Source: Candidatus Peribacteria bacterium (GTDB lineage Bacteria; Patescibacteriota; Gracilibacteria; Peribacterales; Peribacteraceae). From it: a stretch of DNA of 64,000 bases. A program made the translations under genes and the position numbers. The notes beneath the pieces were generated by a model that ran no database searches, was not told the DNA's origin, and was given only the letters and a program-made list of their open reading frames with translations. The stretch spans positions 62,001 to 126,000 of the forward strand of contig JAHFJN010000001.1 of assembly GCA_023245865.1 (NCBI GenBank), in the 5' to 3' direction. Positions 16,603 to 24,539 of this stretch are shown piece after piece. Position 1 is the first letter of the stretch. The number at the start of each line of letters is the position of its first letter.

Positions 16603-19262
16603 AGATGTCGTCCCATAAACCCCTCATCAAGCTTTCGACGTACGGTTTCATAGAACTTGTCTTGAGCCCGCATGTCAGATATTGCATCGTCACTTTCAAG
16701 CACCTGCATGGCAATACTCTCGAACGTTTCTGCGGAGAGCACGATATTTTTGCCTTTACCGGCACCGAAGAGTGACAATTTTTTTTGCACAGTGAGTCGC
16801 TTGTGTCCGCCGCCGCCCAGCACTTCGATGCGCTCATGAATTCGATCAAGACGCCCCGGTCGTTTCGCATCAAACAGACGGATGAATTCAAGATATGCTG
16901 CATCGGCTATTTTTCCGATTGTATCTCCGCTCGCATCCTCCGATGCCTCAATGAGACGATCCCAGTTGATGCTCTTTTCGAAATCATTCTCCAACGGAAT
17001 GCCGCGAAGGAGTTGGCGCAAGAGAGTCATCCGTTCATCCTTTCTGAGCTTCTGGATGATCTCGATATGTGCAAAACGTCGTAGCACTGCGGCATCGATG
17101 TGTTCCGGATTATTCGTCATTGCAACGACAAACACCCCATCACGGCGGATATGCCCGTCGAGAACGGACTGAAAGGCTTTTTGCATGTCACGCTTCACAT
17201 GATCGAGAACCCCTCCCGCACGATTGGGGAACATCGTATCGAATTCATCGATGGAGATGACGACCGGTTTGTCATGCGCTGTGCGCAGGTCATGGGCCGC
17301 ATCAAAGAGATCAACGACATTCCGTTCCGCTCTGCCGACAAATTCGCTCATCAATTCAGCGACGGTAGTGGCAACGCCCACGGTTCTTGGATCAGCCATC
17401 ATCGCGCGTACAGCAATGTTCTTGCCCGAACCCGGAGGGCCGATCAGGAGCATGTTTGTATTCACCTGCCGGCGCGGAGCAAGTTCGGTGAAAATATTCG
17501 CTCTTCGTGCGTGCCCATAGACCGTATTCAGCTTCTCTTTGGCGTCCTGCCACGATGATCCGATGATGTCTTCCCATGCTGCGGGCTCGGTCGCAACTTG
17601 ATAGAGTTTCAAATCGCTGTACGGTCCGCCGCTCTCCACGCGATAGGTGAAATTTCCCTCTTGTCTGTCTTCGCGCAGGCGCTTGCGGCGTGAACGACTG
17701 TGTTTCTGCGTTCCGCTCTTCAGACGCATGAGTTCCTCGATGTCCTCTTGCAAGGAGTACCAATCCACAGTACCGCGTTCAAGGGACAGTTTTACCAGTA
17801 GATCATCGAGTGTTCCGAACAACTCGAGCATCCGCTTTTCCTCATCAGTGGAAGCTTCATGGGGTTGCCATTCGCCGTCCTCGTCGTCCGGCGCCTTGCT
17901 CATGTCGATCTCTGCGAGTACCCCAATTATTTCCTTCGGGTCGAAGCGCTTGGCATTGTCCATACTGACGAGGCTATCCCGTTCCATTGTTCTATTGATC
18001 TGGGCGGCGAATGCTTGCCGAGCTCCGTCCGGACCCTGCATAACTACCTCGTCGATGTTAGAGCGTTCGTACTGTTCGCTGAATGCCGCATAGACTGCGT
18101 GCAATAATGCGATGACCCTGCTCAAGGAACGGAAGAAAGCGGGTGATGTGACACTGTGCAGCAGGTGAGGGTCTGACTGACTGCGAAGCAGTTCAGCAAA
18201 ACTTTTTGCGCCTGCAACGTCGTACTCAAGATCGCCCTTTTTCTCAGGAGTTTTTGCATGCGGAATCTCTATCGCCAGTGCATGTAAAAATGCAGTGTAT
18301 TGAAGGTTGTTCTTGTAGAGGGGGACTTGAGTGCCTCGTTCCCGATGTCGGTTGGGTCGATCATCTTCAGCTGGATCACAGTACACAGTAGCAATTTGCT
18401 GATGATAATCGTCGAGCTTTCCCAGGAAATCCCGACATTTTTCCGGAAACCTATCGGCATTGGCTTTCATTCGCCGGACGACATCCAGAAAACCTAAAGA
18501 AATTTCACGAGCATTTTCCATAAGGCCAATGTCATCTTCGTCCCTTTCCAGTGCCAGGAGCAAACCACGCGCTTCCCGACGAAAGCTTTGTGCTCCACGC
18601 AGGAATGCAACGAAGAACTGAGTGTCCGCATCCATAGCGATCGTGACCGCATCGATCAAGCCTGCGTGAGGATTTTTATGAATGGCATCATGGCGCAATT
18701 GAATTTTTTCAGTATCGCACATCGAACGGAGCAAATTGCCTGCCACTGGCGCCCCACCGAACCGTGGATCTTCTGAAAGACCCTGCGTAAGTTTACAGAG
18801 GGCGCGGAGAAGTTCTTTATGATGTTCATGTTCTCGATGTTCCCTGTAAGCCTCCTGAGGATCTTCACGTGCACCAACGATGGCCCGGAAAAGTGATTGG
18901 ATTTTATCCTCCGGTGACATCGACTTCATGAGGTCTTCAGCAGTGACCGATTCGGGGGAACGGGCCGCCAGACGGATTTTCAGCAGCATATTGTGAACGG
19001 TACGGTCAAATTCCGCTCTGCCATGGATCGCACGTATCAGGTGCAGTTGTTGCGGGTCCATCAATTGAAAGATTTTTTCCACTTCTTCGTCATCCTCGGC
19101 AATGTCACGGACTGTCGATCGAAGCTCCGATGGGTTGTATGTATCCATTGCCTCTCTGACTTTGCTTTGCAGCTCAAGCATGTCGCGCATTGGTATGCCC
19201 TCCATCCCAGAGCTGTCCAGATGGATTTCAAATTCATTGCCTCCGAATGGAGATTTTCCCAT
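16599..19262 (-). CDS. Large AAA+ ATPase of unknown function
   Basis: This is an 887-residue protein. The N-terminal ~560 residues are helical and acidic with no recognisable domain. The C-terminal third is an AAA+ module: Walker A GPPGSGKN (residues 608-615), Walker B VVISIDEFD, pore-loop-like VAELMSEFVGRAERN, and a VLRRFAHIEI segment carrying the arginine-finger region. This resembles the classical (FtsH/proteasome-like) AAA clade. The ATG at 19262 was chosen because a textbook promoter ends exactly 6 nt before it. The codon TTG at 19268 is less likely. It could be an unfoldase or remodelling ATPase; partners are unknown. Confidence 0.8.
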   Translation of the reverse strand: MGKSPFGGNEFEIHLDSSGMEGIPMRDMLELQSKVREAMDTYNPSELRSTVRDIAEDDEEVEKIFQLMDPQQLHLIRAIHGRAEFDRTVHNMLLKIRLAARSPESVTAEDLMKSMSPEDKIQSLFRAIVGAREDPQEAYREHREHEHHKELLRALCKLTQGLSEDPRFGGAPVAGNLLRSMCDTEKIQLRHDAIHKNPHAGLIDAVTIAMDADTQFFVAFLRGAQSFRREARGLLLALERDEDDIGLMENAREISLGFLDVVRRMKANADRFPEKCRDFLGKLDDYHQQIATVYCDPAEDDRPNRHRERGTQVPLYKNNLQYTAFLHALAIEIPHAKTPEKKGDLEYDVAGAKSFAELLRSQSDPHLLHSVTSPAFFRSLSRVIALLHAVYAAFSEQYERSNIDEVVMQGPDGARQAFAAQINRTMERDSLVSMDNAKRFDPKEIIGVLAEIDMSKAPDDEDGEWQPHEASTDEEKRMLELFGTLDDLLVKLSLERGTVDWYSLQEDIEELMRLKSGTQKHSRSRRKRLREDRQEGNFTYRVESGGPYSDLKLYQVATEPAAWEDIIGSSWQDAKEKLNTVYGHARRANIFTELAPRRQVNTNMLLIGPPGSGKNIAVRAMMADPRTVGVATTVAELMSEFVGRAERNVVDLFDAAHDLRTAHDKPVVISIDEFDTMFPNRAGGVLDHVKRDMQKAFQSVLDGHIRRDGVFVVAMTNNPEHIDAAVLRRFAHIEIIQKLRKDERMTLLRQLLRGIPLENDFEKSINWDRLIEASEDASGDTIGKIADAAYLEFIRLFDAKRPGRLDRIHERIEVLGGGGHKRLTVQKKLSLFGAGKGKNIVLSAETFESIAMQVLESDDAISDMRAQDKFYETVRRKLDEGFMGRHL

Positions 19263-19268
19263 GTCCAA

Positions 19269-19297
19269 TTAATAGAATGTTTGATTGTTTTTGTCAA
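19269..19297 (-). promoter_or_regulatory. Leaderless-type promoter of the AAA+ gene
   Basis: On the minus strand, TTGACA (19292-19297), 17 nt, TATTAA (19269-19274), then 6 nt to the ATG at 19262. The expected transcription start coincides with the start codon. Confidence 0.75.
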
Positions 19298-19321
19298 CAT
19301 TAGGAAATCAGCGCTTGTCGA

Positions 19322-19627
19322 TCATGCCGGCAGCACGAGCGCACCTTCCTGCACCGGGCGACTCACTTTCATACCGACAATGTCCCCTTTCGCTGCTTTG
19401 TGGACGGCCATGTGATCGATCTGCAGCGAACTCACGATCATCGGCAGTTCGTCGTCCTTGCGTTTGATGATGATCATATCCGCGAGCTTCAGCGGCGATG
19501 CACACTCGACGATCGCAACACCGATGTGGTCGTAATAGTGCACTATGCGCCCGAGAATTTTCGGTTTTTTCGCGGGTGCTTTTTTGCGCGCAACAACCTT
19601 TTTCCGTGCGGGAGCCTTGGTGGGCAT
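19322..19627 (-). CDS. EF-Tu domain 2-like (U32 C-terminal-type) small protein
   Basis: This is a 101-residue protein. Residues ~1-24 are a Lys/Ala/Pro-rich basic tail (PTKAPARKKVVARKKAPAKK). The rest is a beta-barrel of the EF-Tu domain 2/U32 peptidase C-terminal type: GRIVHYYDHIGVAIVECASP, then DMIIIKRKDD, SSLQIDHMAVHKAAKGD, VGMKVSRPVQEGALVL. Stand-alone proteins of this barrel type are common in CPR genomes. The tail could bind nucleic acid. The second of two nearby ATGs was chosen; the first would add six residues. Confidence 0.82.
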   Translation of the reverse strand: MPTKAPARKKVVARKKAPAKKPKILGRIVHYYDHIGVAIVECASPLKLADMIIIKRKDDELPMIVSSLQIDHMAVHKAAKGDIVGMKVSRPVQEGALVLPA

Positions 19628-19685
19628 AGAAGTGCGGGAAGGCAACCGCTTATCCTACCCTTTCTATGGATGGTGACAAGCTCTT

Positions 19686-20078
19686 TTAGCTTGCACGCTG
19701 ACGCAGTCGTGCGGTGAGTTCAGGATTCCTCACTATCGCACTGATCGTGAGCAGCAAGAGCGTGACGTAAATCGGCAATGCATCCGCGTTACTGAGACCA
19801 TGCGTCAAGTTGGTCGCGAGTGCGCCACCCATGTAGCCGACCATGAGGACGAATCCGACGGTGGAGGTGCGTGGGATCAGGAACAGCACAACGATGACCA
19901 ATTCCAAAACGCCGAGCACGTGTTCCATGCCGATCGTAAGGCCGAGTTGTTTCATCATTGCCGCCCCCGGAGAATCCGGAGCTTGCGGGACAAATTTCAT
20001 CACCGCCGCGAACAGATTAAAAGCGGCGACGAGGATAGCGCAGGTCCAACCGATGATGGAACCAAGACGTGAGTTCAT
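19686..20078 (-). CDS. DoxX-family membrane protein
   Basis: This is a 130-residue protein with four membrane segments. The conserved early motif FNLFAAVMKFVPQ and the GMEHVLGVLELVIVVLFLIP segment match the DoxX/DoxX_2 family of small quinone- or redox-associated membrane proteins. It precedes the divergent tmRNA gene. The role in this organism is unknown. Confidence 0.8.
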   Translation of the reverse strand: MNSRLGSIIGWTCAILVAAFNLFAAVMKFVPQAPDSPGAAMMKQLGLTIGMEHVLGVLELVIVVLFLIPRTSTVGFVLMVGYMGGALATNLTHGLSNADALPIYVTLLLLTISAIVRNPELTARLRQRAS

Positions 20079-20130
20079 AAAAGCAGGAGGGAAGAAAGCG
20101 TGAGAAGTGTAGCGGAGACTGTAGGGTTTC

Positions 20131-20139
20131 TGCTACAAT
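20131..20139 (+). promoter_or_regulatory. Extended -10 promoter of tmRNA
   Basis: TGCTACAAT (hexamer 20134-20139) lies about 58 nt before the mature tmRNA 5' end. The leader contains a small GAGCC/GGCTC hairpin (20179-20191). Confidence 0.45.
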
Positions 20140-20197
20140 GATTTTCTGCTCTCTCACATCGTTGGCTATGCCACGTGGAGCCGCAGGCTCTTTACGT

Positions 20198-20609
20198 GGG
20201 GATGACAGGCTTCGACAGCGTGATTCTACGTTTGCATTGCTTCGTTCCGGGATGGCGACGGTTCCCGTTACCCACTTGTCGCACACGATAGTTGCCAAAA
20301 CAACTGCCACAGGTCGACTCGGAATTGCTGGCCGCTTCGCGCAAGTGAAGTCCGCCTTCGTTCCGGCGTTCGCCTAAGTCCGCACTTGCTGCGGACACGT
20401 CTCGCCTTCGATTCTCGCTACGAGGATGAGACGTCATTAGCGAGGTTGGCGCGTCGCGTGACGCGACGGCGCGACAATATTTTCGCGTCATCACTCACTC
20501 CTTTTCTTTGTTTCTTTCTTAAATAGGATGTGAGAACTGAAAGAAACATGACCGTACAGGCATCTGGCGTACACGTTGGACCCGGGTTCAACTCCCGGCA
20601 TCTCCACCA
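20198..20609 (+). ncRNA. ssrA: tmRNA (ssrA)
   Basis: The 5' end GGGGATGACAGGCTTCGAC pairs with 3' CATCTCC to form the tRNA-like acceptor stem (one G-U pair); CCA is encoded at 20607-20609. The T-arm is CCGGG, TTCAACT, CCCGG. The resume site is ATAGTTGCC, matching the AGUC-GCN pattern of other tmRNAs, with GCC (Ala) as first tag codon at about 20293. The tag reads A-KTTATGRLGI ... KSAFVPAFA and stops at TAA 20375-20377, giving 27 residues. Tags are usually 8-15 residues long ending in ALAA or similar, so length and C-terminus are unusual. Total length is 412 nt. Confidence 0.95.
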
Positions 20610-20610
20610 A

Positions 20611-20660
20611 CCTTCGCAGAAGGTTGCCCGCCGTAGCCTTGGCGAAGGTGGGCTCTTGCT
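20611..20660 (+). repeat. Short dispersed hairpin repeat downstream of tmRNA
   Basis: CCTTCGC ... TTGCCCGCCGTAGC-CTTG-GCGAAGG. It shares the TTGCCCGCCGTAGC and GCGAAGG blocks with the element at 14509-14545 but has a different central stem. On the minus strand it reads CGCCAAGGCTACGGCGGGCA. Confidence 0.6.
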
Positions 20661-20721
20661 GCATCAATATCTGAGTTCTTCTGGCTACGGTTGGCAAGCC
20701 CATTGTTCTATACTAAATGTT

Positions 20722-20997
20722 ATGTGGCATTATGTATACGTCCTCGAAAATGTGAAAGGTATGCAATATGTCGGATTGACCGAGGATGTAAACATGCGTC
20801 TCGAAAAACACAACAGAGGAGAGGTGACCTCGACTGGCAAATATCGACCGTGGATGCTCCGTCATTTTTCGGCGTTTCCAACGAGAGGAGAGGCTGCGCG
20901 ATTTGAGTTGTATCTTAAAAGCGGTTCAGGAAGAGAATTTCGCTACCGACACCTTGTCCAAAAATTGAAATCCAGATCGAACCATAGTCATGATTAA
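20722..20997 (+). CDS. GIY-YIG endonuclease domain protein
   Basis: This 91-residue single-domain protein starts at MWHYVYVLENVKG. The GIY-YIG motif appears as YVYVLEN ... MQYVGLTED, followed by RLEKHNRGEVTSTGKYRPW, typical of UPF0213-type small GIY-YIG proteins. The catalytic Glu of the family may be in FELYLKSGSG. TATACT (20709-20714) lies 7 nt before the ATG, and no Shine-Dalgarno is present. It is probably a stand-alone nuclease of unknown role. Confidence 0.88.
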   Translation: MWHYVYVLENVKGMQYVGLTEDVNMRLEKHNRGEVTSTGKYRPWMLRHFSAFPTRGEAARFELYLKSGSGREFRYRHLVQKLKSRSNHSHD

Positions 20998-21032
20998 ATA
21001 TGTTTCTGATACAATGCCTACACGTCACTACT

Positions 21033-21329
21033 ATGAATATGTTCAAAAGAATCATACGTATCGCGGTTGTCGTTGAGCTTCTCTTACTGATGGGTTTTAT
21101 ACCCACACTTTTTAACCCGAACGCGCGAATGTACGGGGGCCCCGGAGGCGGTTGGGATTGGTCGCCGTGGGGTTTTGTCGGTCCCATGGCCGGCCTGATG
21201 TTTGTCACGGGTCTCGCCATTGATTTCGCGGCGAGGAAAATTAAAAATCCCGTCGAGCGAACGATCGCGATAGCCGCTCTTGTGCTGGCACTCGCCTTTA
21301 TCTGGGTGAAGATTGTGAGGAGCGATTAG
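21033..21329 (+). CDS. Small membrane protein
   Basis: This 98-residue protein has two membrane segments (residues ~7-25 and ~50-68) and a third weakly hydrophobic C-terminal segment. Between the first two is a Gly/Trp/Pro-rich loop (MYGGPGGGWDWSPWGFVGPM). No family is recognised. An extended -10 TGATACAAT (hexamer 21010-21015) lies 17 nt before the ATG. Confidence 0.7.
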   Translation: MNMFKRIIRIAVVVELLLLMGFIPTLFNPNARMYGGPGGGWDWSPWGFVGPMAGLMFVTGLAIDFAARKIKNPVERTIAIAALVLALAFIWVKIVRSD

Positions 21330-21424
21330 GCGACGGAGTTGCCATACGCCACTCTACTAGCTGTCATCTCTCACATCACTACCACAGGGAACATGATTTG
21401 TATTTTTCTGTCAACGATGCGAAA

Positions 21425-22180
21425 ATGCCCACAATGACAGTCCTCTACACCCTCGGCAGCGTCGTTCTTGTCAGTGCTCTTTCGCTCCTCGGCATCATCT
21501 TCTTCCTCTTCGAGGAGAAATCCATTCACAAGGTTCTTCTCTATTTCGTCAGTCTCTCGACCGGGGCGCTGCTTGGTGATGTGTTTATTCATATTATTCC
21601 GGAAATGATGAATGATCCCACGACCATCAAGCGCAATTTGATTATTCTGCTCGGTGGCATCCTCTTTTCCTTCATTCTCGAAAAACTGATCCACTGGCGC
21701 CACTGCCACGTGCTGCCTTCCGTTCATCATCATCACCCGATGGGTCTTGTGAACGTGGTCGCAGAATCCATTCATAACTTCATCGACGGCCTCGCGATCG
21801 CGGCCGCTTTCCTCGCGAGCATCCCTGTCGGTATTTCGACCTCGCTTGCGATCGTGTTCCACGAAATTCCCCATGAAGTCGGCAACGTTGCGATCCTGCT
21901 CCACAGCGGCTTCCCGAAGAAAAAAGCTCTCCTCTTTAATATGCTCTCCGCTGCCGCCGCGATTGTCGGAGCGGTCGTGGTGCTCCTCTTTGCCGCTGCA
22001 TCCGACGTACTCAGCAGTGCCATGCTCCCGTTTGCCGCGGGCAACCTTCTCTATATTGCAGGCAGTGACCTGATCCCGGAACTTCACAAGGAATCCCGCC
22101 TGCCGCAGAGCTTGCTCCAGCTCCTTTGCATCGTCGCGGGTATGTTCATTATGTACGGGGTGAAGGTGTTTGAAGGCTGA
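21425..22180 (+). CDS. ZIP-family metal transporter
   Basis: This is a 251-residue polytopic protein. A His-rich loop (HWRHCHVLPSVHHHH) lies between segments 3 and 4. The conserved metal-path motifs are ESIHNFIDGLAIAAAF (segment 4) and VFHEIPHEVGN (segment 5), diagnostic of ZIP zinc/iron transporters. It moves divalent metal into the cytoplasm. The start is uncertain between ATG 21425 and ATG 21434; a TTG at 21398 is also in frame. A strong bidirectional terminator follows. Confidence 0.92.
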   Translation: MPTMTVLYTLGSVVLVSALSLLGIIFFLFEEKSIHKVLLYFVSLSTGALLGDVFIHIIPEMMNDPTTIKRNLIILLGGILFSFILEKLIHWRHCHVLPSVHHHHPMGLVNVVAESIHNFIDGLAIAAAFLASIPVGISTSLAIVFHEIPHEVGNVAILLHSGFPKKKALLFNMLSAAAAIVGAVVVLLFAAASDVLSSAMLPFAAGNLLYIAGSDLIPELHKESRLPQSLLQLLCIVAGMFIMYGVKVFEG

Positions 22181-22190
22181 CGCACAAAAA

Positions 22191-22213
22191 AAGCAGGGCC
22201 GCAGCCCTGCTTT
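22191..22213. terminator. Bidirectional intrinsic terminator
   Basis: GCAGGGC (22193-22199), loop CGCA, GCCCTGC (22204-22210), flanked by an A-tract on the left and T-rich sequence on the right. It separates the convergent ZIP and Gly/Met-rich genes and can serve both. Confidence 0.85.
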
Positions 22214-22231
22214 CCGGTTTTATCCCTGAGA

Positions 22232-23533
22232 TTACTGGTTGATGTACTCTGCAATGGCGTCGCGTGCTTCTTGGATTTGTCCAAGCTGATCCTCGAATTG
22301 CGATTCAATATCTTGCATATATTCATCCTTATCCTGTCCGAGGAATTCATTGAGCTGATCAACGTAATCTTGATACTTCGCCTGATCGTCACCTTTGGCT
22401 TTTGAGAGAGCTTTCTGAGCCTTTGTCAGCTCCTTCTTTGCCTTGTTTTGCTGCTTCGTGAATTCTTTGTCTGCTTTCGCAAGAGCCTTTGTCTTATCTT
22501 TCTCAACTTTGGCAAGAGCCTTCTCGAGCTTCGCATCTTGATCTTGAAGCTTTTTCAGCTCAGCAGCGGTCAAAGTCTTGTCATTACCAAAGTCGGTATT
22601 CAATAATTGATCGAGCTTAGAATCTTGCTGCGGGCCACCGAAATTGAAGTTCATCATTCCTTGGCCCATCCCCTGAGACATCCCTTGTCCCATGCCTTGG
22701 CTCATACCCTGTCCCATGCCCTGAGGCATGCCCATCGAAGGCTTGTTCTTGCCTCCATCGTTCATATCGAAGGGCATTTTCATGGACCCTTGATCCTTAT
22801 TCATCGAAGGCGCAGCACTATGCATCTGATCACCACCGTTCATAGGCATGCGATCCATCATCGGCTTTCCGCCCATGGTACTACCCATGTCCGGCATCTT
22901 TCCCATTGTCGGCATGCTCCCACCAGGCATTCCACCCTTGAACATGTCACCCATAGGGCTGCCAATGTTTCCTTTCATACCGCTTGGCATCTGATCTGTT
23001 CCTGCGCCGGCACCCGGGAAATTCATCATCTTTCCACCAGGCATTCCACCCATCGACCCACCCTGTGATCCACCAAAGGAAGGCATACTACCCATCTGAG
23101 GCATACCACCACCCATACCTCCTCCAAAACTGCCACCCATGCTGCCGCCATTCATCGAAGGCATATTTCCACCCCCCATATTGCCACTAGGCATTCCTCC
23201 CATGGAGCCGCCACCGAAATTCATATTTCCCCCACCCATGCTTCCACCCCCCATATTGCCACCAGGCATTCCACCCATAGAGCCGCCACCGAAGTTCATT
23301 CCACCACCCATATCACCACCGGAAGGCATTCCGCCACCCGAAGGCATGCTCGGAGAACCACCACCCATACTTCCACCACCCGAAGGAGGAGGCATTCCGC
23401 CACCACCGCTGTCACCGCCCGGAGGAGGCCCCATTTGAGCAACCAGCGAAGCGTGAAGAGCGTTCATGCCGCCAGAAACCAGCAGCGCGACCGCAGCAGA
23501 TAAAAGAACCTGTTTACTGAGACGATGCTCCAT
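22232..23533 (-). CDS. Secreted Gly/Met/Ser-rich repetitive protein with C-terminal coiled coil
   Basis: This is a 433-residue protein. A signal peptide (MEHRLSKQVLLSAAVALLVS) is followed by ~280 residues almost entirely of Gly, Met, Ser, Pro and Asn in imperfect repeats (GGGSMGGMPGGNMGGGSMGG; a QGMGQGMSQGMGQGM run). A ~105-residue Lys/Glu/Gln-rich coiled coil follows (residues ~330-433). No known family fits. Met-rich repeats can bind Cu(I) or other soft metals or form phase-separating or fibrous material, but that is inference. The ATG at 23533 was chosen because it begins a good signal peptide. An extended -10 (TGGTATACT) lies 41 nt upstream. Confidence 0.85.
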   Translation of the reverse strand: MEHRLSKQVLLSAAVALLVSGGMNALHASLVAQMGPPPGGDSGGGGMPPPSGGGSMGGGSPSMPSGGGMPSGGDMGGGMNFGGGSMGGMPGGNMGGGSMGGGNMNFGGGSMGGMPSGNMGGGNMPSMNGGSMGGSFGGGMGGGMPQMGSMPSFGGSQGGSMGGMPGGKMMNFPGAGAGTDQMPSGMKGNIGSPMGDMFKGGMPGGSMPTMGKMPDMGSTMGGKPMMDRMPMNGGDQMHSAAPSMNKDQGSMKMPFDMNDGGKNKPSMGMPQGMGQGMSQGMGQGMSQGMGQGMMNFNFGGPQQDSKLDQLLNTDFGNDKTLTAAELKKLQDQDAKLEKALAKVEKDKTKALAKADKEFTKQQNKAKKELTKAQKALSKAKGDDQAKYQDYVDQLNEFLGQDKDEYMQDIESQFEDQLGQIQEARDAIAEYINQ

Positions 23534-23574
23534 AGAGAGAGGGGAAGTGGGTATTTGTTTGATGTACGCTTCCC

Positions 23575-23583
23575 AGTATACCA
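23575..23583 (-). promoter_or_regulatory. Extended -10 promoter of the Gly/Met-rich gene
   Basis: On the minus strand, TGGTATACT; the transcript would have a ~35-nt leader without a Shine-Dalgarno sequence. Confidence 0.5.
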
Positions 23584-23633
23584 TACTTGACATTTCCTGT
23601 ACACACATAATTTTTGGCTTCCAAAAGGCAAAA

Positions 23634-23813
23634 ATGGAGGCCCGCCGCCACGGGGGGTGAAGAGGAAGCCCTGTCCTTGCGAAGCAACATGACGAAACGA
23701 ACTGCGAAGCCTTGGAGCAGTTCGTGAGGAATCACAGGGCGGGAGGAGGAGGATTGGCGGCGGAGCATTTCTTTAGTCCTTTCTTGTTGCCCTGACAAGA
23801 AAGGACAATGCTC
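23634..23813 (+). repeat. Structured dispersed element, copy A
   Basis: A ~175-nt element with nested helices. P1 is CCGCCGCCA (23642-23650) with TGGCGGCGG (23755-23763). P2 is GCCCTGT (23668-23674) with ACAGGGC (23734-23740). P3 is ACGAACTGC (23697-23705) with GCAGTTCGT (23717-23725) around loop GAAGCCTTGGA. The 3' hairpin is a 12-bp stem, 23776-23787 with 23795-23806. A further GAGCATT/AATGCTC pair brackets the 3' hairpin. Copy B (51072-51248, opposite strand) shares the single-stranded words and P2, but P1 and P3 are rewritten with pairing kept. It lies between the SLH gene stop and the Gly/Met-rich gene promoter, antisense to both. Confidence 0.8.
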
Positions 23814-24461
23814 TTAATACAACTGATACCACGCTTTCGATGAACTCTGCTGCATCTTTGGACTCATCGAGGTAGATGCCGGAGCCATCGATTGTTGACT
23901 GTTTTTCCAACTGTTCTTTTCCAATTCTGCGTAGGTATGGAAGGGCCTCCAGGTCACTTTGTAATCCAAACGCAGGGTAATTTCACTGTAGTCCTCCTGT
24001 GTGAGGCGTTGATCAAACGTTGCGATGCTCCGGGGGATGGCATGCTGCGTGGAAAGTGTACGCATATATGGAGCAAACCATGGATCCGTACTGCTCGCGG
24101 GTGCGTATCCAAGAGCATATGCACGGGCGAGAATTTTCCCGGCCTCCGCGGCATTGATCGGCTGATCGGGGCGGAACCGACCGTCTTCATAGCCGCGAAT
24201 CAACCCTTCCCGCATTGCTATGCAGAGTTGTACGGCGGCAGAGTGATGGATAGAGACATCGCTAAAGAGGAGTTTGAACGTACCCCCGCGCTTCGAACTG
24301 ATCTGCGAGAAACAGTGACCGTCGGGATCTGCCGTAAAAAGATGATCGACTATCTGTTTCGTAAACTCGGCTCTGGTCAGTGGCTCCTCTGCAGCGTGCA
24401 TTGAAAACGGAACAAGCAACAGCATGCACATCATTGTGGCAAAAAGCAGTGAGCATTTCAT
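23814..24461 (-). CDS. SLH-domain secreted protein
   Basis: This is a 215-residue protein. A signal peptide (MKCSLLFATMMCMLLLVPFSMHA) is followed by an S-layer homology region with the hallmark LIRGYEDGRFRPDQPINAAE near residues 88-108 and weaker SLH halves on each side. SLH modules anchor proteins to secondary cell-wall polymer. The C-terminal ~45 residues are Ser/Gln/Met-rich and low complexity. Its stop codon directly abuts copy A of the structured repeat. Confidence 0.82.
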   Translation of the reverse strand: MKCSLLFATMMCMLLLVPFSMHAAEEPLTRAEFTKQIVDHLFTADPDGHCFSQISSKRGGTFKLLFSDVSIHHSAAVQLCIAMREGLIRGYEDGRFRPDQPINAAEAGKILARAYALGYAPASSTDPWFAPYMRTLSTQHAIPRSIATFDQRLTQEDYSEITLRLDYKVTWRPFHTYAELEKNSWKNSQQSMAPASTSMSPKMQQSSSKAWYQLY

Positions 24462-24539
24462 AGGAATGAGGAAAGAAAGGGGGTCATCGTATAAACATGA
24501 CGTCTCTCTGTAAAGGTTGCACGAGTAAGAGTTGTGTTC

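Noticed and set aside
20138-20377. 79-codon frame at the tmRNA locus
   Set aside because: It is the tmRNA body; only its last part, from the resume codon, is translated as the tag.
22607-23438. His-rich and Pro-rich plus-strand frames opposite the Gly/Met-rich gene
   Set aside because: They are translations of the same repetitive DNA on the wrong strand, without signal peptide or start signals, whereas the minus-strand gene has a promoter, signal peptide and terminator.
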